Below are positions 8,131-15,846 of a stretch of 64,000 bases of DNA, piece by piece (position 1 is the stretch's first letter; every line of letters starts with the position of its first letter). The notes below the pieces were generated by a model that saw only the letters and a list, made by a program, of their open reading frames with translations, had not been told where the DNA came from and made no database searches. The DNA comes from Collinsella sp. TM09-10AT (GTDB lineage Bacteria > Actinomycetota > Coriobacteriia > Coriobacteriales > Coriobacteriaceae), in assembly GCF_003436275.1 (NCBI RefSeq), contig NZ_QSOP01000007.1, positions 1 through 64,000 of the forward strand, written 5' to 3'. Both the position numbers and the translations under genes were made by a program.

Positions 8131-8742
8131 ATGGACACCAGCAAACCGCGCCTCGACCGCCGCATCGTTCGCAGCCGCAATGCCATCCTTTCTGCGTTTG
8201 AGCGCCTGCTGATGGATAAACCGCTTGCCGATATTACCGTGAGTGCCATCGCGCGTGAGGCAAATGTCGATCGCAAGACCTTCTACGTGCACTTTGGCAC
8301 GGTCGACGGCCTGCTCGATGCCATCGCCGCCGATGTGGTCGAGATGATCGTCGACTCGGTCGAAAAGACGCTTTCCACTATGGGCAGTGACCCCAACGAG
8401 CGCGCCCTTGGAGCGGCGGCTACCTTCTTTAAGACCATCAACGAGGCACTTTGCAATAACCTCGTGCTCAATCGCCAGCTGATTGAAAACATCCCGCTCG
8501 ACGATTTTATGACGCGTTTGCGCGTGCCGCTCGAGCATGAGATTGCCGAGCGCGATCTGCTGCCCCAAGGTCTCAAGGACGAGATGTTCGACTACTATCT
8601 GGCGTTTTTGCTGTCGGGTATTATCGGAATCTATCGCACATGGGCGCTGTCTGACGGCTCGGTTCCTATCGAGCGCGTCTCGGAGGTCGCCAACGACCTG
8701 ACTCTCAATGGCCTGTCGAGTCTGGAATCTCGCTTGGATTAG
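8131..8742 (+). CDS. TetR-family transcriptional regulator
   Basis: A 203-residue TetR-type repressor. Residues about 8-60 form the DNA-binding head: RIVRSRNAILSAFERLL, then the helix-turn-helix ITVSAIAREANVDRKTFYVHF, which is the classic TetR signature. The rest is a ligand/dimer domain with no recognisable class. The ATG 8131 follows GAAGGGA; nine further residues upstream are out of register with the family. The stop codon lies directly against a decayed IS3-family transposase fragment (8743 onward), so the last residues may have been altered by the insertion. The target is unknown: neither the flippase-like gene upstream nor the cobalamin island has an obvious operator. Confidence 0.85.
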   Translation: MDTSKPRLDRRIVRSRNAILSAFERLLMDKPLADITVSAIAREANVDRKTFYVHFGTVDGLLDAIAADVVEMIVDSVEKTLSTMGSDPNERALGAAATFFKTINEALCNNLVLNRQLIENIPLDDFMTRLRVPLEHEIAERDLLPQGLKDEMFDYYLAFLLSGIIGIYRTWALSDGSVPIERVSEVANDLTLNGLSSLESRLD

Positions 8743-8982
8743 GCGCAGGCTCGAGTTCGTGAGGCGCTTGTCGGGGTGCAGCCCGATCGATCAGGCGACG
8801 AGCATCCCGCCGAAGCAGTCGATGACCGGGCTCAGGTAGACCTTCTCGCCGCCCGGGAGCCTGAACTCGGTGATGTCGGTGAGCCACAGCAGGTTGGGCT
8901 CGTCGGCGTGGAAATTCCTGTTTACGAGGTTCTCCGGCGCCTTGTAGACCTCGCCGGCGTAGGAGCTGTAGCCTGAGGATCC
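8743..8982 (-). pseudogene. IS3-family transposase (OrfB) remnant
   Basis: Read on the minus strand, the segment gives YSSYAGEVYKAPENLV, then NLLWLTDITEF and KVYLSPVIDCFGGMLVA. That is the start of the integrase catalytic core of IS3-family OrfB, with the first catalytic Asp in TDITEF. A TGA stop at 8791-8793 then replaces a Trp codon, after which SIGLHPDKRLTNSSLR continues in the same frame up to the tetR stop. It is truncated at both ends and lacks the last catalytic residue, so it is inactive. It marks the left edge of the cobalamin island and suggests IS-mediated arrival or rearrangement. Confidence 0.88.
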
Positions 8983-8999
8983 TTAAAAGAAAGTCCAGT

Positions 9000-10316
9000 T
9001 TATCCTTTCCACCCCAATTGGGAATCCTCCGATGCGCCTTCGCACGCTCGCATGACCTCGATACCGTGCGAGCGTGCGAACTCGACGAGCTCTGCGTTGC
9101 GGGCGTTTATGGTGCCGAAGGCGGCGGGACACACGATAAGGCGCGCGCAGTGGACGAGGAGCTCTTTGGCGCGGGCTATGGTTCTATCCCCGATCGGCTC
9201 GAAGGCGCGCTCGGCCACGCATTCCGCCGCCAGGTCGCGCGCGAGCTCGCAGTCGATGTCCCCTTCGTGCAGAACGCCCGTGTAGAACGCCTTGCCCTGC
9301 CGGATGAGCTGGCGAAACACAGCCGACCCCGTACCTGCGCCGGCGATGACGAACGTGTGCGCATCGCCGTGCGGGCGTCCAATTTCCACGCTGCCGAAGC
9401 GCTCGTTGAAGGTGCCATGTTGAAGGCCGTAGAGCTCGCCAATCGTCTCGCGCGTGAATATGTCCTCGGGTGCGCCGGCGCGGAAGACCCGGCCGTCCTT
9501 CACGCAAATCACCTTGTCGGCGCTTTTCTGCGCGAGCTCGAGTTCGTGGATGGACATGATGACAGCCACATTCCGCGATTTCGCAAGGTGGCGAAGTATT
9601 CGCAGCAGGTCGATCTGGTAGCGGATATCGAGATATGACGTGGGCTCGTCGAGCACGAGCACGCGCGGATCCTGCGCGATGGCGCGTGCGAGCATGACGC
9701 GCTGGCGTTGCCCGTCGCTTATCTGCATGAAGTCGCGCTCGGCGAGCTCTTCCACATGTGCGGTTTTCATGGCCTCGTCGACCCGACTATGGTCGTCGGG
9801 CGAGAGTGTGCCCATTCGCCCGGTGTAGGGGTGCCTTCCCGCCTCTACGACATCGCGGCAGGTGAGGAGCTCGGTCCGGGGGCGATCTGTCAGCATAACG
9901 GCAAGGTTCCTTGCAAACTCCGCCGTCTTCCATCGGGAAATCTCCCGCCCGTCGAGCTCGACTGCGCCGGCAAGCGGTGCCAGATGGCGTGTGATGGTTT
10001 TCAAGATGGTCGACTTGCCCGAGCCGTTCGGCCCGATGAGCGCCACGACGTCGCCCGCGCGAACCTCCAGATCGACGCCTTCGACTACGACCTTCTTGTC
10101 GTAGCCCGCCGACAGGTCGCTTATGTGGAAAAGCGGCGCTCCGTCAGCCTGCGTTTCGACCGTAGTTTCGAGGTTCGGCTCCGCTCGGAGGAGGCGTTCC
10201 GCGCGCAGTTCCGCACGAGCCGAAAGTGCCTTCTGGCGCTTTCGTGCGAGCTCAGGACTGTCTAAGCATGGAATGTCCCCTCCGAGCGTTTTGGGCCGCG
10301 GCACGAATTCCCCCAT
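9000..10316 (-). CDS. ABC transporter ATPase (FecE/BtuD type) with N- and C-terminal extensions
   Basis: This is the ATP-binding subunit of an importer of the iron-complex/vitamin B12 class. Residues about 58-290 are the ABC domain: Walker A GPNGSGKST, signature ISDGQRQRV (a variant of LSGGQ), Walker B VLVLDEPTS, and the switch HELELAQKS. The start ATG overlaps the permease stop (TAGATG), so the pair is translationally coupled. Two extras stand out. Residues about 10-45 are encoded across a palindromic repeat (10182-10288) and form an Arg/Ala-rich extension absent from ordinary FecE proteins. The last 130 residues form a separate domain with a glycine-rich VIAGAGTGSA and a late LIVCPAAFGT, of unknown role. 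It is the last gene of the riboswitch-led uptake operon. Confidence 0.88.
   Translation of the reverse strand: MGEFVPRPKTLGGDIPCLDSPELARKRQKALSARAELRAERLLRAEPNLETTVETQADGAPLFHISDLSAGYDKKVVVEGVDLEVRAGDVVALIGPNGSGKSTILKTITRHLAPLAGAVELDGREISRWKTAEFARNLAVMLTDRPRTELLTCRDVVEAGRHPYTGRMGTLSPDDHSRVDEAMKTAHVEELAERDFMQISDGQRQRVMLARAIAQDPRVLVLDEPTSYLDIRYQIDLLRILRHLAKSRNVAVIMSIHELELAQKSADKVICVKDGRVFRAGAPEDIFTRETIGELYGLQHGTFNERFGSVEIGRPHGDAHTFVIAGAGTGSAVFRQLIRQGKAFYTGVLHEGDIDCELARDLAAECVAERAFEPIGDRTIARAKELLVHCARLIVCPAAFGTINARNAELVEFARSHGIEVMRACEGASEDSQLGWKG
10182..10288 (+). repeat. Nested palindromic element, family A copy 2, inside a coding sequence
   Basis: It shares the strands AGTTCCGCACGAGCC (from 10207) and GTGCGAG-CAGGACTGT with copies at 181-330 and 38699-38820. 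The inner hairpin here is GAAAGTGCC / GGCGCTTTC, a different sequence from the other copies but still paired (one G-T). The outer arms 10182-10200 and 10270-10288 match at 16 of 19 positions plus two G-T pairs. The element is antisense to the ATPase gene and fully contained in its open frame, giving the stretch around ELARKRQKALSARAELR. Confidence 0.8.
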
Positions 10317-11357
10317 CTACCTCACCCGCTTCTTCAACATGAGCGCGATAACCACCGGAGCGCCGAAGATGGCGGTGACGGCGCTGATGGAAAGCTCGAC
10401 GGGAGAGAACAGCGTGCGCGCGATCAAATCGCAGCCCGCGCAGAAGATGGCGCCTCCCAAGAAGCACGCAGGAATCACGCGGATGGGCTTCGACGACTTT
10501 AGCGCCGACTTCACGAGATGCGGAACCGCGATGCCTACGAACGACACCGGACCAGCGAACGCGGTCACGCAGGCGGAGAGCATGCTCGCTAGAAGGACGA
10601 GCACCACGCGGAAGCGTTCGACGTTCACGCCGACGCTTTTCGCGTAGGCTTCTCCCAGCTGGAAGGCGGAAAGGGGCTTCGATATCGCGAATACGCATGC
10701 GCTCACGGTGATCACCACGACCGCGATGACCGCGATGTCGTCCCAGCTCGAACCCGAGAAGCTACCCAAAGACCAGTTGTGCAGGTTCACGATGGACTGG
10801 TCGTCGGCGAAGGCGATGAGGAAGTTCGTCGCCGCCGAGCAGATGTATCCCACCATGACGCCCGCCACGATGAGCATGGCCATGGAACTTATGCGCCGTG
10901 CGATGAGGAGCACGAAAACGATGGTGATAAGCGAGCCCAGAAACGCTGCGGCCACCATGGCCGGCGAAGACATGGCCATGTTCGCGCCTAGAAGTACGAT
11001 CATCGTAAGCGCGACGACGAACTTTGCGCCCGAGGAGACGCCCAAGATGAACGGGTCGGCGATGGGGTTGTTGAAAAACGTCTGCAGCAGGAACCCGGAA
11101 AGCGAAAGTGCCCCGCCGAGAAGCACGGCTGAAAGCACGCGCGGCAGGCGAATCTCCCGGATGACCTGGCTTTCCATGGAATTGGCCGCGCCGCCCGAAA
11201 GGATGCCGGGGATGTGGTCTGCGGGCACGAGCACGCTCCCGATGCACAGGTTGGCCCCGACGAGCACGATGAGGGCAACAGCGAGCAGCGCCGTCACGAC
11301 GCGACACCGCGCGGCGCGCCCCGATTCGTCGTATGCCATGGAAAGCCGGCTTCTCAT
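10317..11357 (-). CDS. FecCD/BtuC-family ABC transporter permease
   Basis: A membrane permease of an iron-complex/cobalamin-type importer, 346 residues with about ten hydrophobic helices. Family marks include LRLPRVL-type residues (IREIRLPRVLSAVLLGG), SGFLLQTFFNNPIADPFILG near residue 90, and the late GPVSFVGIAVPHLVK, where the coupling helix contacts the ATPase. One permease presumably forms a homodimer. It lies 4 bases downstream of the binding-protein gene and directly abuts the ATPase. The substrate cannot be read from sequence. The riboswitch upstream and the chelatase in the same operon favour a corrinoid, cobalt-chelate or other tetrapyrrole. Confidence 0.9.
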   Translation of the reverse strand: MRSRLSMAYDESGRAARCRVVTALLAVALIVLVGANLCIGSVLVPADHIPGILSGGAANSMESQVIREIRLPRVLSAVLLGGALSLSGFLLQTFFNNPIADPFILGVSSGAKFVVALTMIVLLGANMAMSSPAMVAAAFLGSLITIVFVLLIARRISSMAMLIVAGVMVGYICSAATNFLIAFADDQSIVNLHNWSLGSFSGSSWDDIAVIAVVVITVSACVFAISKPLSAFQLGEAYAKSVGVNVERFRVVLVLLASMLSACVTAFAGPVSFVGIAVPHLVKSALKSSKPIRVIPACFLGGAIFCAGCDLIARTLFSPVELSISAVTAIFGAPVVIALMLKKRVR

Positions 11358-11361
11358 GGCG

Positions 11362-12933
11362 CTAACCGAGCTTCCTCAGATAATGGAAGTCGCTCGCGTT
11401 ATCGCCGGTGAACGCCCCGTGCAGCTCGTCGATAATGTCGGCGGTAGAAGTCATCTGCTGGTACATGTCGGCGCTTGTGACCCAGACGTTGCCGTTCTTC
11501 ACGGCTTTGAACTGCGACAATAGCGCGTTTTTGCCTACGAAGTCGTTCAAGGTGGTAACTGAATCGTCGATGGTGCCGTTGTAGACGATGATGTCGGCAT
11601 CCTTCGCCGTCGCGTAGAAGCGCTCCATTTCGAGCGTTACTGACGAACCTGACGTCGACGACGCCTGCGCGTCATCGAGCGCATAGCTGCCGCCTGCAAG
11701 CTCGATCATCTGCGCCACGTAGTCGCCCGCCCGCCGCGTGACGGCGGCCCCGTTCGAGTTAATGTAGAAATACGCCACGGTTTTACCTGACGACGCGAGC
11801 CCCGACGTTTGCTCGACGCGGGCCTTCTGCTCGTTGAACAGGTGCGCGGCCTCGTCTTCCTTGTCGAATAGGACGCCGAAAAGCTTAATCCACTCAACGC
11901 GCCCGAGTGCTTCGGGCTCGCTCGACGACTGTTCGGTGAGCACGACGAGCCCGAGCTTCTGCAGCTTTTCCTTCACATCGGGCGTGTGGTTGATCATGGT
12001 GTTCTCGATGGCGAGCGTGCAGCCCGAGGCCGATATTCGCTCGTAGTCGGGCGCGCTGTACTTGCCGCCGTAGGCGATCGCCCCACTTTCGAGTGCGCTT
12101 TTGAAGCCCACGACCGAGCAGTCGTCGGCCTTCGTGCCCGACATGATGATATTGTCGTTCGCATCGAGCGCGTCGACTAGGCACATCGTCGCCGACGACA
12201 CGAGGTACACCTTGTCGGCGGGGCGCCTTATGACCGCGATGTCGGAGCTCAACCCATCAGGTACCTTCGCATCTTGCGGCACCACGAGGAAACGTTCTCC
12301 ATTCGAAACGCAGATAAGCCGCAGACCGCCTTCGAACTCGTCGACAGTGAAGTGCTCGGCGTATTCAAGCTGAAGCGCCCCCGTCGGCTCCCAGCCGCAG
12401 CCCAAATCGGCGTTGTGGAAGTCGGCCGCGGCGCTTGAAGCCGTTCCTGCAGGGGAGCCGCCGCTTGCATCGTCGCCCGATTTCTCCTTCATGGTGGATG
12501 AGTCGAAGTGGATCGTGTAGTCGATGGTGTGCGGCGTCGACATGGCGACGGTCTCGGCCGACACGGCGATGTCCTCGTCGAGCGTGACGGGTATCTCGAA
12601 CGTGGAGTTGCCGCCGTCGTTTACGGGCGCGTAGTCCACGCCGTCGACGGTCATCTTGTCGTAGTTCGAACTCGACCAGGTGATGGTCGCGGTGTAGGTG
12701 TCGCCATCTTTCACAATTGTGGTGGGTGAGGCGATGCTTGCGCGCCCTGACCCGCCGGAAAGCGAGACATTCACAGTGTATTCCTGAGAGCCCGCCGTGC
12801 CACCGGTCGCGTTCGGGCTCGCACTGCACCCCGCGAAGGGAAGCGCGAGCAGGGCGACGAGAACGCAGGCGATCGCGCGCGCCGCGATGCTGCGGCGCTT
12901 CCTGTTTTCCCCCTTGGGAAGAATCGACCGCAT
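11362..12933 (-). CDS. Substrate-binding lipoprotein of the tetrapyrrole/iron-complex ABC importer, with extra N-terminal beta domain
   Basis: A 523-residue exported lipoprotein. The signal segment IACVLVALLALPFAGC ends in a lipobox with Cys about residue 35. Residues about 50-150 form a beta-rich module with repeated Thr/Ser/Tyr (YTVNVSLSGGSGRASI, TYTATITWSSSNYDKM), reminiscent of cell-wall iron/haem-associated modules. Residues about 170-520 are the TroA/FecB-like metal-chelate binding fold: IAVIRRPADKVYLVSSATMC, DVKEKLQKLGLVVL, FYINSNGAAVTRRAGDYV. A normal FecB protein is about 320 residues, so the N-terminal module is an addition, probably for surface capture of substrate. It is followed at 4-base spacing by the permease. 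The gene upstream at 12938 encodes a small lipoprotein of similar style. Confidence 0.85.
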   Translation of the reverse strand: MRSILPKGENRKRRSIAARAIACVLVALLALPFAGCSASPNATGGTAGSQEYTVNVSLSGGSGRASIASPTTIVKDGDTYTATITWSSSNYDKMTVDGVDYAPVNDGGNSTFEIPVTLDEDIAVSAETVAMSTPHTIDYTIHFDSSTMKEKSGDDASGGSPAGTASSAAADFHNADLGCGWEPTGALQLEYAEHFTVDEFEGGLRLICVSNGERFLVVPQDAKVPDGLSSDIAVIRRPADKVYLVSSATMCLVDALDANDNIIMSGTKADDCSVVGFKSALESGAIAYGGKYSAPDYERISASGCTLAIENTMINHTPDVKEKLQKLGLVVLTEQSSSEPEALGRVEWIKLFGVLFDKEDEAAHLFNEQKARVEQTSGLASSGKTVAYFYINSNGAAVTRRAGDYVAQMIELAGGSYALDDAQASSTSGSSVTLEMERFYATAKDADIIVYNGTIDDSVTTLNDFVGKNALLSQFKAVKNGNVWVTSADMYQQMTSTADIIDELHGAFTGDNASDFHYLRKLG

Positions 12934-12937
12934 GGCG

Positions 12938-13471
12938 TTACTTCAGTGCGTCGGCGCGCAGATCGACGCCGGCGGATTCGAACACGAGCGTGCGGTCGTA
13001 CCACTGCTCTTTTCTAATACTCCACGCGGCACAGGCGGTGTCCTCGTCGAGCGCATCAACGGGCACGTCGTAGGTGTACTTGCCTTCCCCGTTTTCCACA
13101 TAGGGGATGAAGTCTGCCTCGCTCGCGGCGGCAGCCTCGTCGCCCGTGCCCATGAAGAGCTTGCCGTAGCCCGTGCCGGAAAGCGTCATCACGCAGTGCA
13201 TGGAGCCGTTTTCCACGATGAGCTGGGCGTCCACAATCCTGAACATGTTCGAGCTGGAATCTACGGTGATCGGATAGGTGCCGTCGGCTACCTTGTCGGC
13301 GGTGATGGGGGCAGCGCTTGCGCCCTCGGTCGCATCGGCCGCCTGCTCGGTCTTTTCCTGGGAATCGGTATTGCTTGCCTTTGCGCTGTCGCTTGAATTT
13401 CCGGCGCAGCCGGCGATCGAGAACGCGAGAAGCGCCGCCGACAGGGCGAAGACGAGGGTTTTCTTCAACAT
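12938..13471 (-). CDS. Small lipoprotein of the uptake operon, function unknown
   Basis: A 177-residue lipoprotein: MLKKTLVFALSAALLAFSIAGC gives a signal peptide and lipobox with Cys22, then a Ser/Thr/Glu-rich linker, then one beta-rich domain with TYPITVDSSSNMFRIVDA, VMTLSGTGYGKLF, YTYDVPVDALDED and a conserved-looking W-RKEQWYDR. Similar domains occur in Gram-positive surface proteins near haem or iron-complex transporters, so it may be a surface relay for the same ligand; this is inference. The ATG 13471 was chosen because the signal peptide starts there and GGAG lies just upstream; 33 further upstream residues are not signal-like. It is 4 bases from the substrate-binding lipoprotein gene. 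Confidence 0.7.
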   Translation of the reverse strand: MLKKTLVFALSAALLAFSIAGCAGNSSDSAKASNTDSQEKTEQAADATEGASAAPITADKVADGTYPITVDSSSNMFRIVDAQLIVENGSMHCVMTLSGTGYGKLFMGTGDEAAAASEADFIPYVENGEGKYTYDVPVDALDEDTACAAWSIRKEQWYDRTLVFESAGVDLRADALK

Positions 13472-13533
13472 GGAGGGGTTCCTTTCAATCGCTTCTACCG
13501 CCCGCGCCGTGCGGTGGGCGGGCGGGATGCGAA

Positions 13534-13580
13534 TGCAACGGGCATGCGCCGTCGGTCGGGGAAGGCGCATGCCCGTTGCA
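13534..13580 (-). promoter_or_regulatory. Long intercistronic hairpin between cbiK and the small lipoprotein gene
   Basis: A perfect 17-bp stem (13534-13550 with 13564-13580) with a 13-base loop. No T-run follows on the minus strand, so it is more likely an mRNA stabiliser or processing site that sets different levels of CbiK and the transporter than a full terminator. It differs in sequence from the family A palindromes. Confidence 0.6.
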
Positions 13581-13615
13581 CGGGGACGCGACCGGCGCCC
13601 CCGTGCGCGGCGAGT

Positions 13616-14542
13616 TTACAGCTTGGCGATGGCGTCGTCCACGTGCGAGACGTAGATGTCGTCGACCGCGGCGTTCTGTCCCAGACCCTGGAGCAGGCAC
13701 GTCACTTCGAAGCCGGCGGCCACGAACTTCGCAGCCCAGCTGTCGGGGTCGGTCTCGTCTGCCATGTCGTTGTTCGCGTGGTCGCCCGCGACCACCATGA
13801 ACGGCGCGAGCACGGCCTTCTTGTACCCTGCGGCGCTCGCAGCGGCGATAACATCCTCGCAGGTCGGTTCAGCCTCGACGGTGCCGACGAAGAACTGCGT
13901 CAAGCCCTCGTTCTTGAACACTTCCTGCATCTTGGCATAGTCGGCGTTGGAATCGGCTTCGGTGCCGTGGCCCATGAGGCACAGCGCCGTCTTGCCGTCG
14001 TCGAAGGACGCCATGTTCTCCTTAATGGCTGCGGCCACCTTCTTGTAGTCGTCGTCGGAGGTGAGCAGCGGGTCGCCGAGCGAGATCTTGTCGAACTTGT
14101 CGGCGTACTTGTCGAGCTCGTCTTTCACGTCGGCGTATTCCAGGCCAGCCATGAGATGCGTCGGCTGCACGACGATTTCCTTCACGCCGTCTTCCACGCA
14201 GCGGTCGAGCGCCTCGGTCATGTTGTCGATCGTGATGCCGTCGCGCTTCTTCAGTTTGTCGATGATGATCTGCGCGGTGAAGGCGCGGCGGATGTCGTAG
14301 TCCTGCCAGTACTTCTCGCGGATAGCGTCTTCGATGGCGCCGATGGTGATGTGGCGCGAGTCGTTGTAGCTCGTGCCGAAGCTCGTGACGAGAATGACCG
14401 GCTTCACGGCCTTCTCCTTTTCGCTCGATTTCTCGGGACTCGCGGAGGTGCTGGAGCAGCCCGCGAGCGCGAATCCGGCGAGCGCGACGGCTCCGGTTGC
14501 TGCGGCGCCCATGAAGCCGCGGCGTGACATCTGGTCGGACAT
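13616..14542 (-). CDS. cbiK: Exported CbiK-type sirohydrochlorin cobaltochelatase (Tat lipoprotein)
   Basis: CbiK enzymes insert Co(II) into sirohydrochlorin in the anaerobic B12 route. The 308-residue product begins with a twin-arginine signal SRRGFMGAAA and a lipobox LAGC, so it should be exported folded and anchored outside the membrane, unlike the cytoplasmic Salmonella enzyme. The chelatase part starts VILVTSFGTSYNDSR and keeps candidate metal ligands: His in VVQPTHLMAG, MGHGTEADS, and His in VVAGDHANND. The ATG 14542 was chosen for GAAAGGG upstream and for the signal peptide; the longer open frame upstream is only the riboswitch read as protein. It is first in the uptake operon, so it may act in capture or metallation of external tetrapyrroles rather than in synthesis. 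Confidence 0.88.
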   Translation of the reverse strand: MSDQMSRRGFMGAAATGAVALAGFALAGCSSTSASPEKSSEKEKAVKPVILVTSFGTSYNDSRHITIGAIEDAIREKYWQDYDIRRAFTAQIIIDKLKKRDGITIDNMTEALDRCVEDGVKEIVVQPTHLMAGLEYADVKDELDKYADKFDKISLGDPLLTSDDDYKKVAAAIKENMASFDDGKTALCLMGHGTEADSNADYAKMQEVFKNEGLTQFFVGTVEAEPTCEDVIAAASAAGYKKAVLAPFMVVAGDHANNDMADETDPDSWAAKFVAAGFEVTCLLQGLGQNAAVDDIYVSHVDDAIAKL

Positions 14543-14716
14543 GGTTTTCCCTTTCCTCGGTTTGCCGGTCCCCCGGCGACAGTTGCTTATCGGCACAAGC
14601 GAAAGAAAAGCGCGCTCGTCCGCAAAGGGATAGCGCGCCTGTTTCTTGCATTCGAAAGGGAAGCGCACTCCTCGGGGTTCACAAGGAGATAACGCCACGG
14701 CGATGCCGTGAGGAAA

Positions 14717-14822
14717 AGGCGAAGCAGTCTGGCTTGGGGCGCGAGGCGGTTCGCCCGCGCGTCCTACACAGTAATGTCCCTTGCCCAGGATTCCCACCTG
14801 GTTCCCTCCGCAAGCCAGCGCG
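14717..14822 (-). promoter_or_regulatory. Cobalamin riboswitch controlling the cbiK-ABC uptake operon
   Basis: On the minus strand the order of conserved blocks is GAGGGAA, then AGGTGGGAATCCT (14786-14798), ACTGTG (near 14770), a variable GC-rich arm and the B12 box AAGCCAGACTGCTTCGCC (14719-14736). This is the layout of the adenosylcobalamin riboswitch core. About 175 bases separate the B12 box from the cbiK start. A CACGGC/GCCGTG hairpin just downstream may be part of the switching region. Binding of a cobalamin would be expected to shut off the uptake operon. The motif is seen directly; ligand and mode are inferred from the family. Confidence 0.9.
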
Positions 14823-15053
14823 GGCTGTGTGGGCGCCGCGCCGGTCATTTCCTTTTATTCGATTGTCATATGCTCGTTGCCGAAACTACCACTATGATAG
14901 TGGGCGTTTGTGGGCGTGTCAAAGCCAGGGCGGGCGGCATTGCGCCTCCTGCCTACGTATTTGCGCCGATTGCCGCTGCGGGCGCCGTGTCTTGCCTGCT
15001 GCGCGAAGGGCGGCGTAAACGGTTGCGATGAGAAACGGGAAGGGAAGGCTCGG

Positions 15054-15845
15054 ATGATTCATATTGTTGGCGCAGGTTCGGGCGCCGCCGACCTTATCAC
15101 GCTGCGCGGGGCGCGTCTTCTGCGCGCGGCCGACGTGGTCGTTTGGGCGGGGAGCCTTGTGAACCCCGAGCTGCTCGCCGAGTGCAAGGAATCCTGCGTC
15201 GTCTACGACAGCGCGCACATGACCTTGGAGGAAGTGCTCGACGTGATGTGCGCGGCGGATGCGCGGGGCGAGGAAGTGGTGCGCCTGCACACGGGCGACC
15301 CGTGCCTGTACGGCGCCATCCAGGAGCAGATGGACGCGCTCGACGCGCGCGGCGTGGACTACGAGGTGGTGCCCGGCGTGTCGAGCTTTTGCGGTGCCGC
15401 GGCGGCGCTTCGCCAGGAATACACGCTGCCGGGAATCAGCCAGTCGGTCGTGATCACGCGGCTTTCCGGGCGCACCCCCATGCCCGCGGGCGAGGGCATG
15501 CGCACCATGGCGGAAAGCGGCTCGACTATGGTCATCTTCCTGAGCTCGGGTATGCTCGCCGAGCTTTCCGCCGAGCTTTTGGCCGCGGGCCGCAGCTCCG
15601 ACGAGCCGGCGGCGCTCGTGTACAAGGCGACCTGGCCTGAGGAGCGCGTGGTGCGATGCACAGTGGGCACGCTCGCCGATGCGGGCGCGCGAGAGGGCAT
15701 CGACCGCACGGCGCTCGTGGTGGTGGGCCGCGTGCTCGGAGCTCGCGGCGGGCTTGCGCACAACGGCGCGCAAGCGGAGTCGTACGAGCGCAGCAAGCTT
15801 TACGACCCTTCGTTTGCCACAGGGTATCGGAAGGCGAGCAGCTAG
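15054..15845 (+). CDS. cbiF: Cobalt-precorrin-4 C11-methyltransferase
   Basis: An S-adenosylmethionine-dependent methylase that adds the C11 methyl to the corrin precursor. It has 263 residues, normal for CbiF/CobM. The tetrapyrrole methylase fold is plain: IHIVGAGSGAADLITLRGARLL at the N-terminus (glycine-rich SAM loop), LHTGDPCLYGA near residue 85 and VVPGVSSFCGAAAAL near 110. The start at ATG 15054 follows GGGAAGG. It is the first gene of the 17-gene biosynthesis operon and diverges from the riboswitch-led uptake operon; I see no second riboswitch in front of it. The cbiD gene begins one base after its stop. Confidence 0.95.
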   Translation: MIHIVGAGSGAADLITLRGARLLRAADVVVWAGSLVNPELLAECKESCVVYDSAHMTLEEVLDVMCAADARGEEVVRLHTGDPCLYGAIQEQMDALDARGVDYEVVPGVSSFCGAAAALRQEYTLPGISQSVVITRLSGRTPMPAGEGMRTMAESGSTMVIFLSSGMLAELSAELLAAGRSSDEPAALVYKATWPEERVVRCTVGTLADAGAREGIDRTALVVVGRVLGARGGLAHNGAQAESYERSKLYDPSFATGYRKASS

Positions 15846-15846
15846 C

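Noticed and set aside
14543..14848. N-terminal extension of cbiK in the same frame
   Set aside because: The extension is the cobalamin riboswitch read through. The Tat signal peptide and ribosome site place the start at 14542.
14850..15053. Possible second cobalamin riboswitch in front of cbiF
   Set aside because: There is an AGCCAGGG-like string near 14930, but no GGTG--AATCC block or ACTGT element in order before it, so the core is absent.
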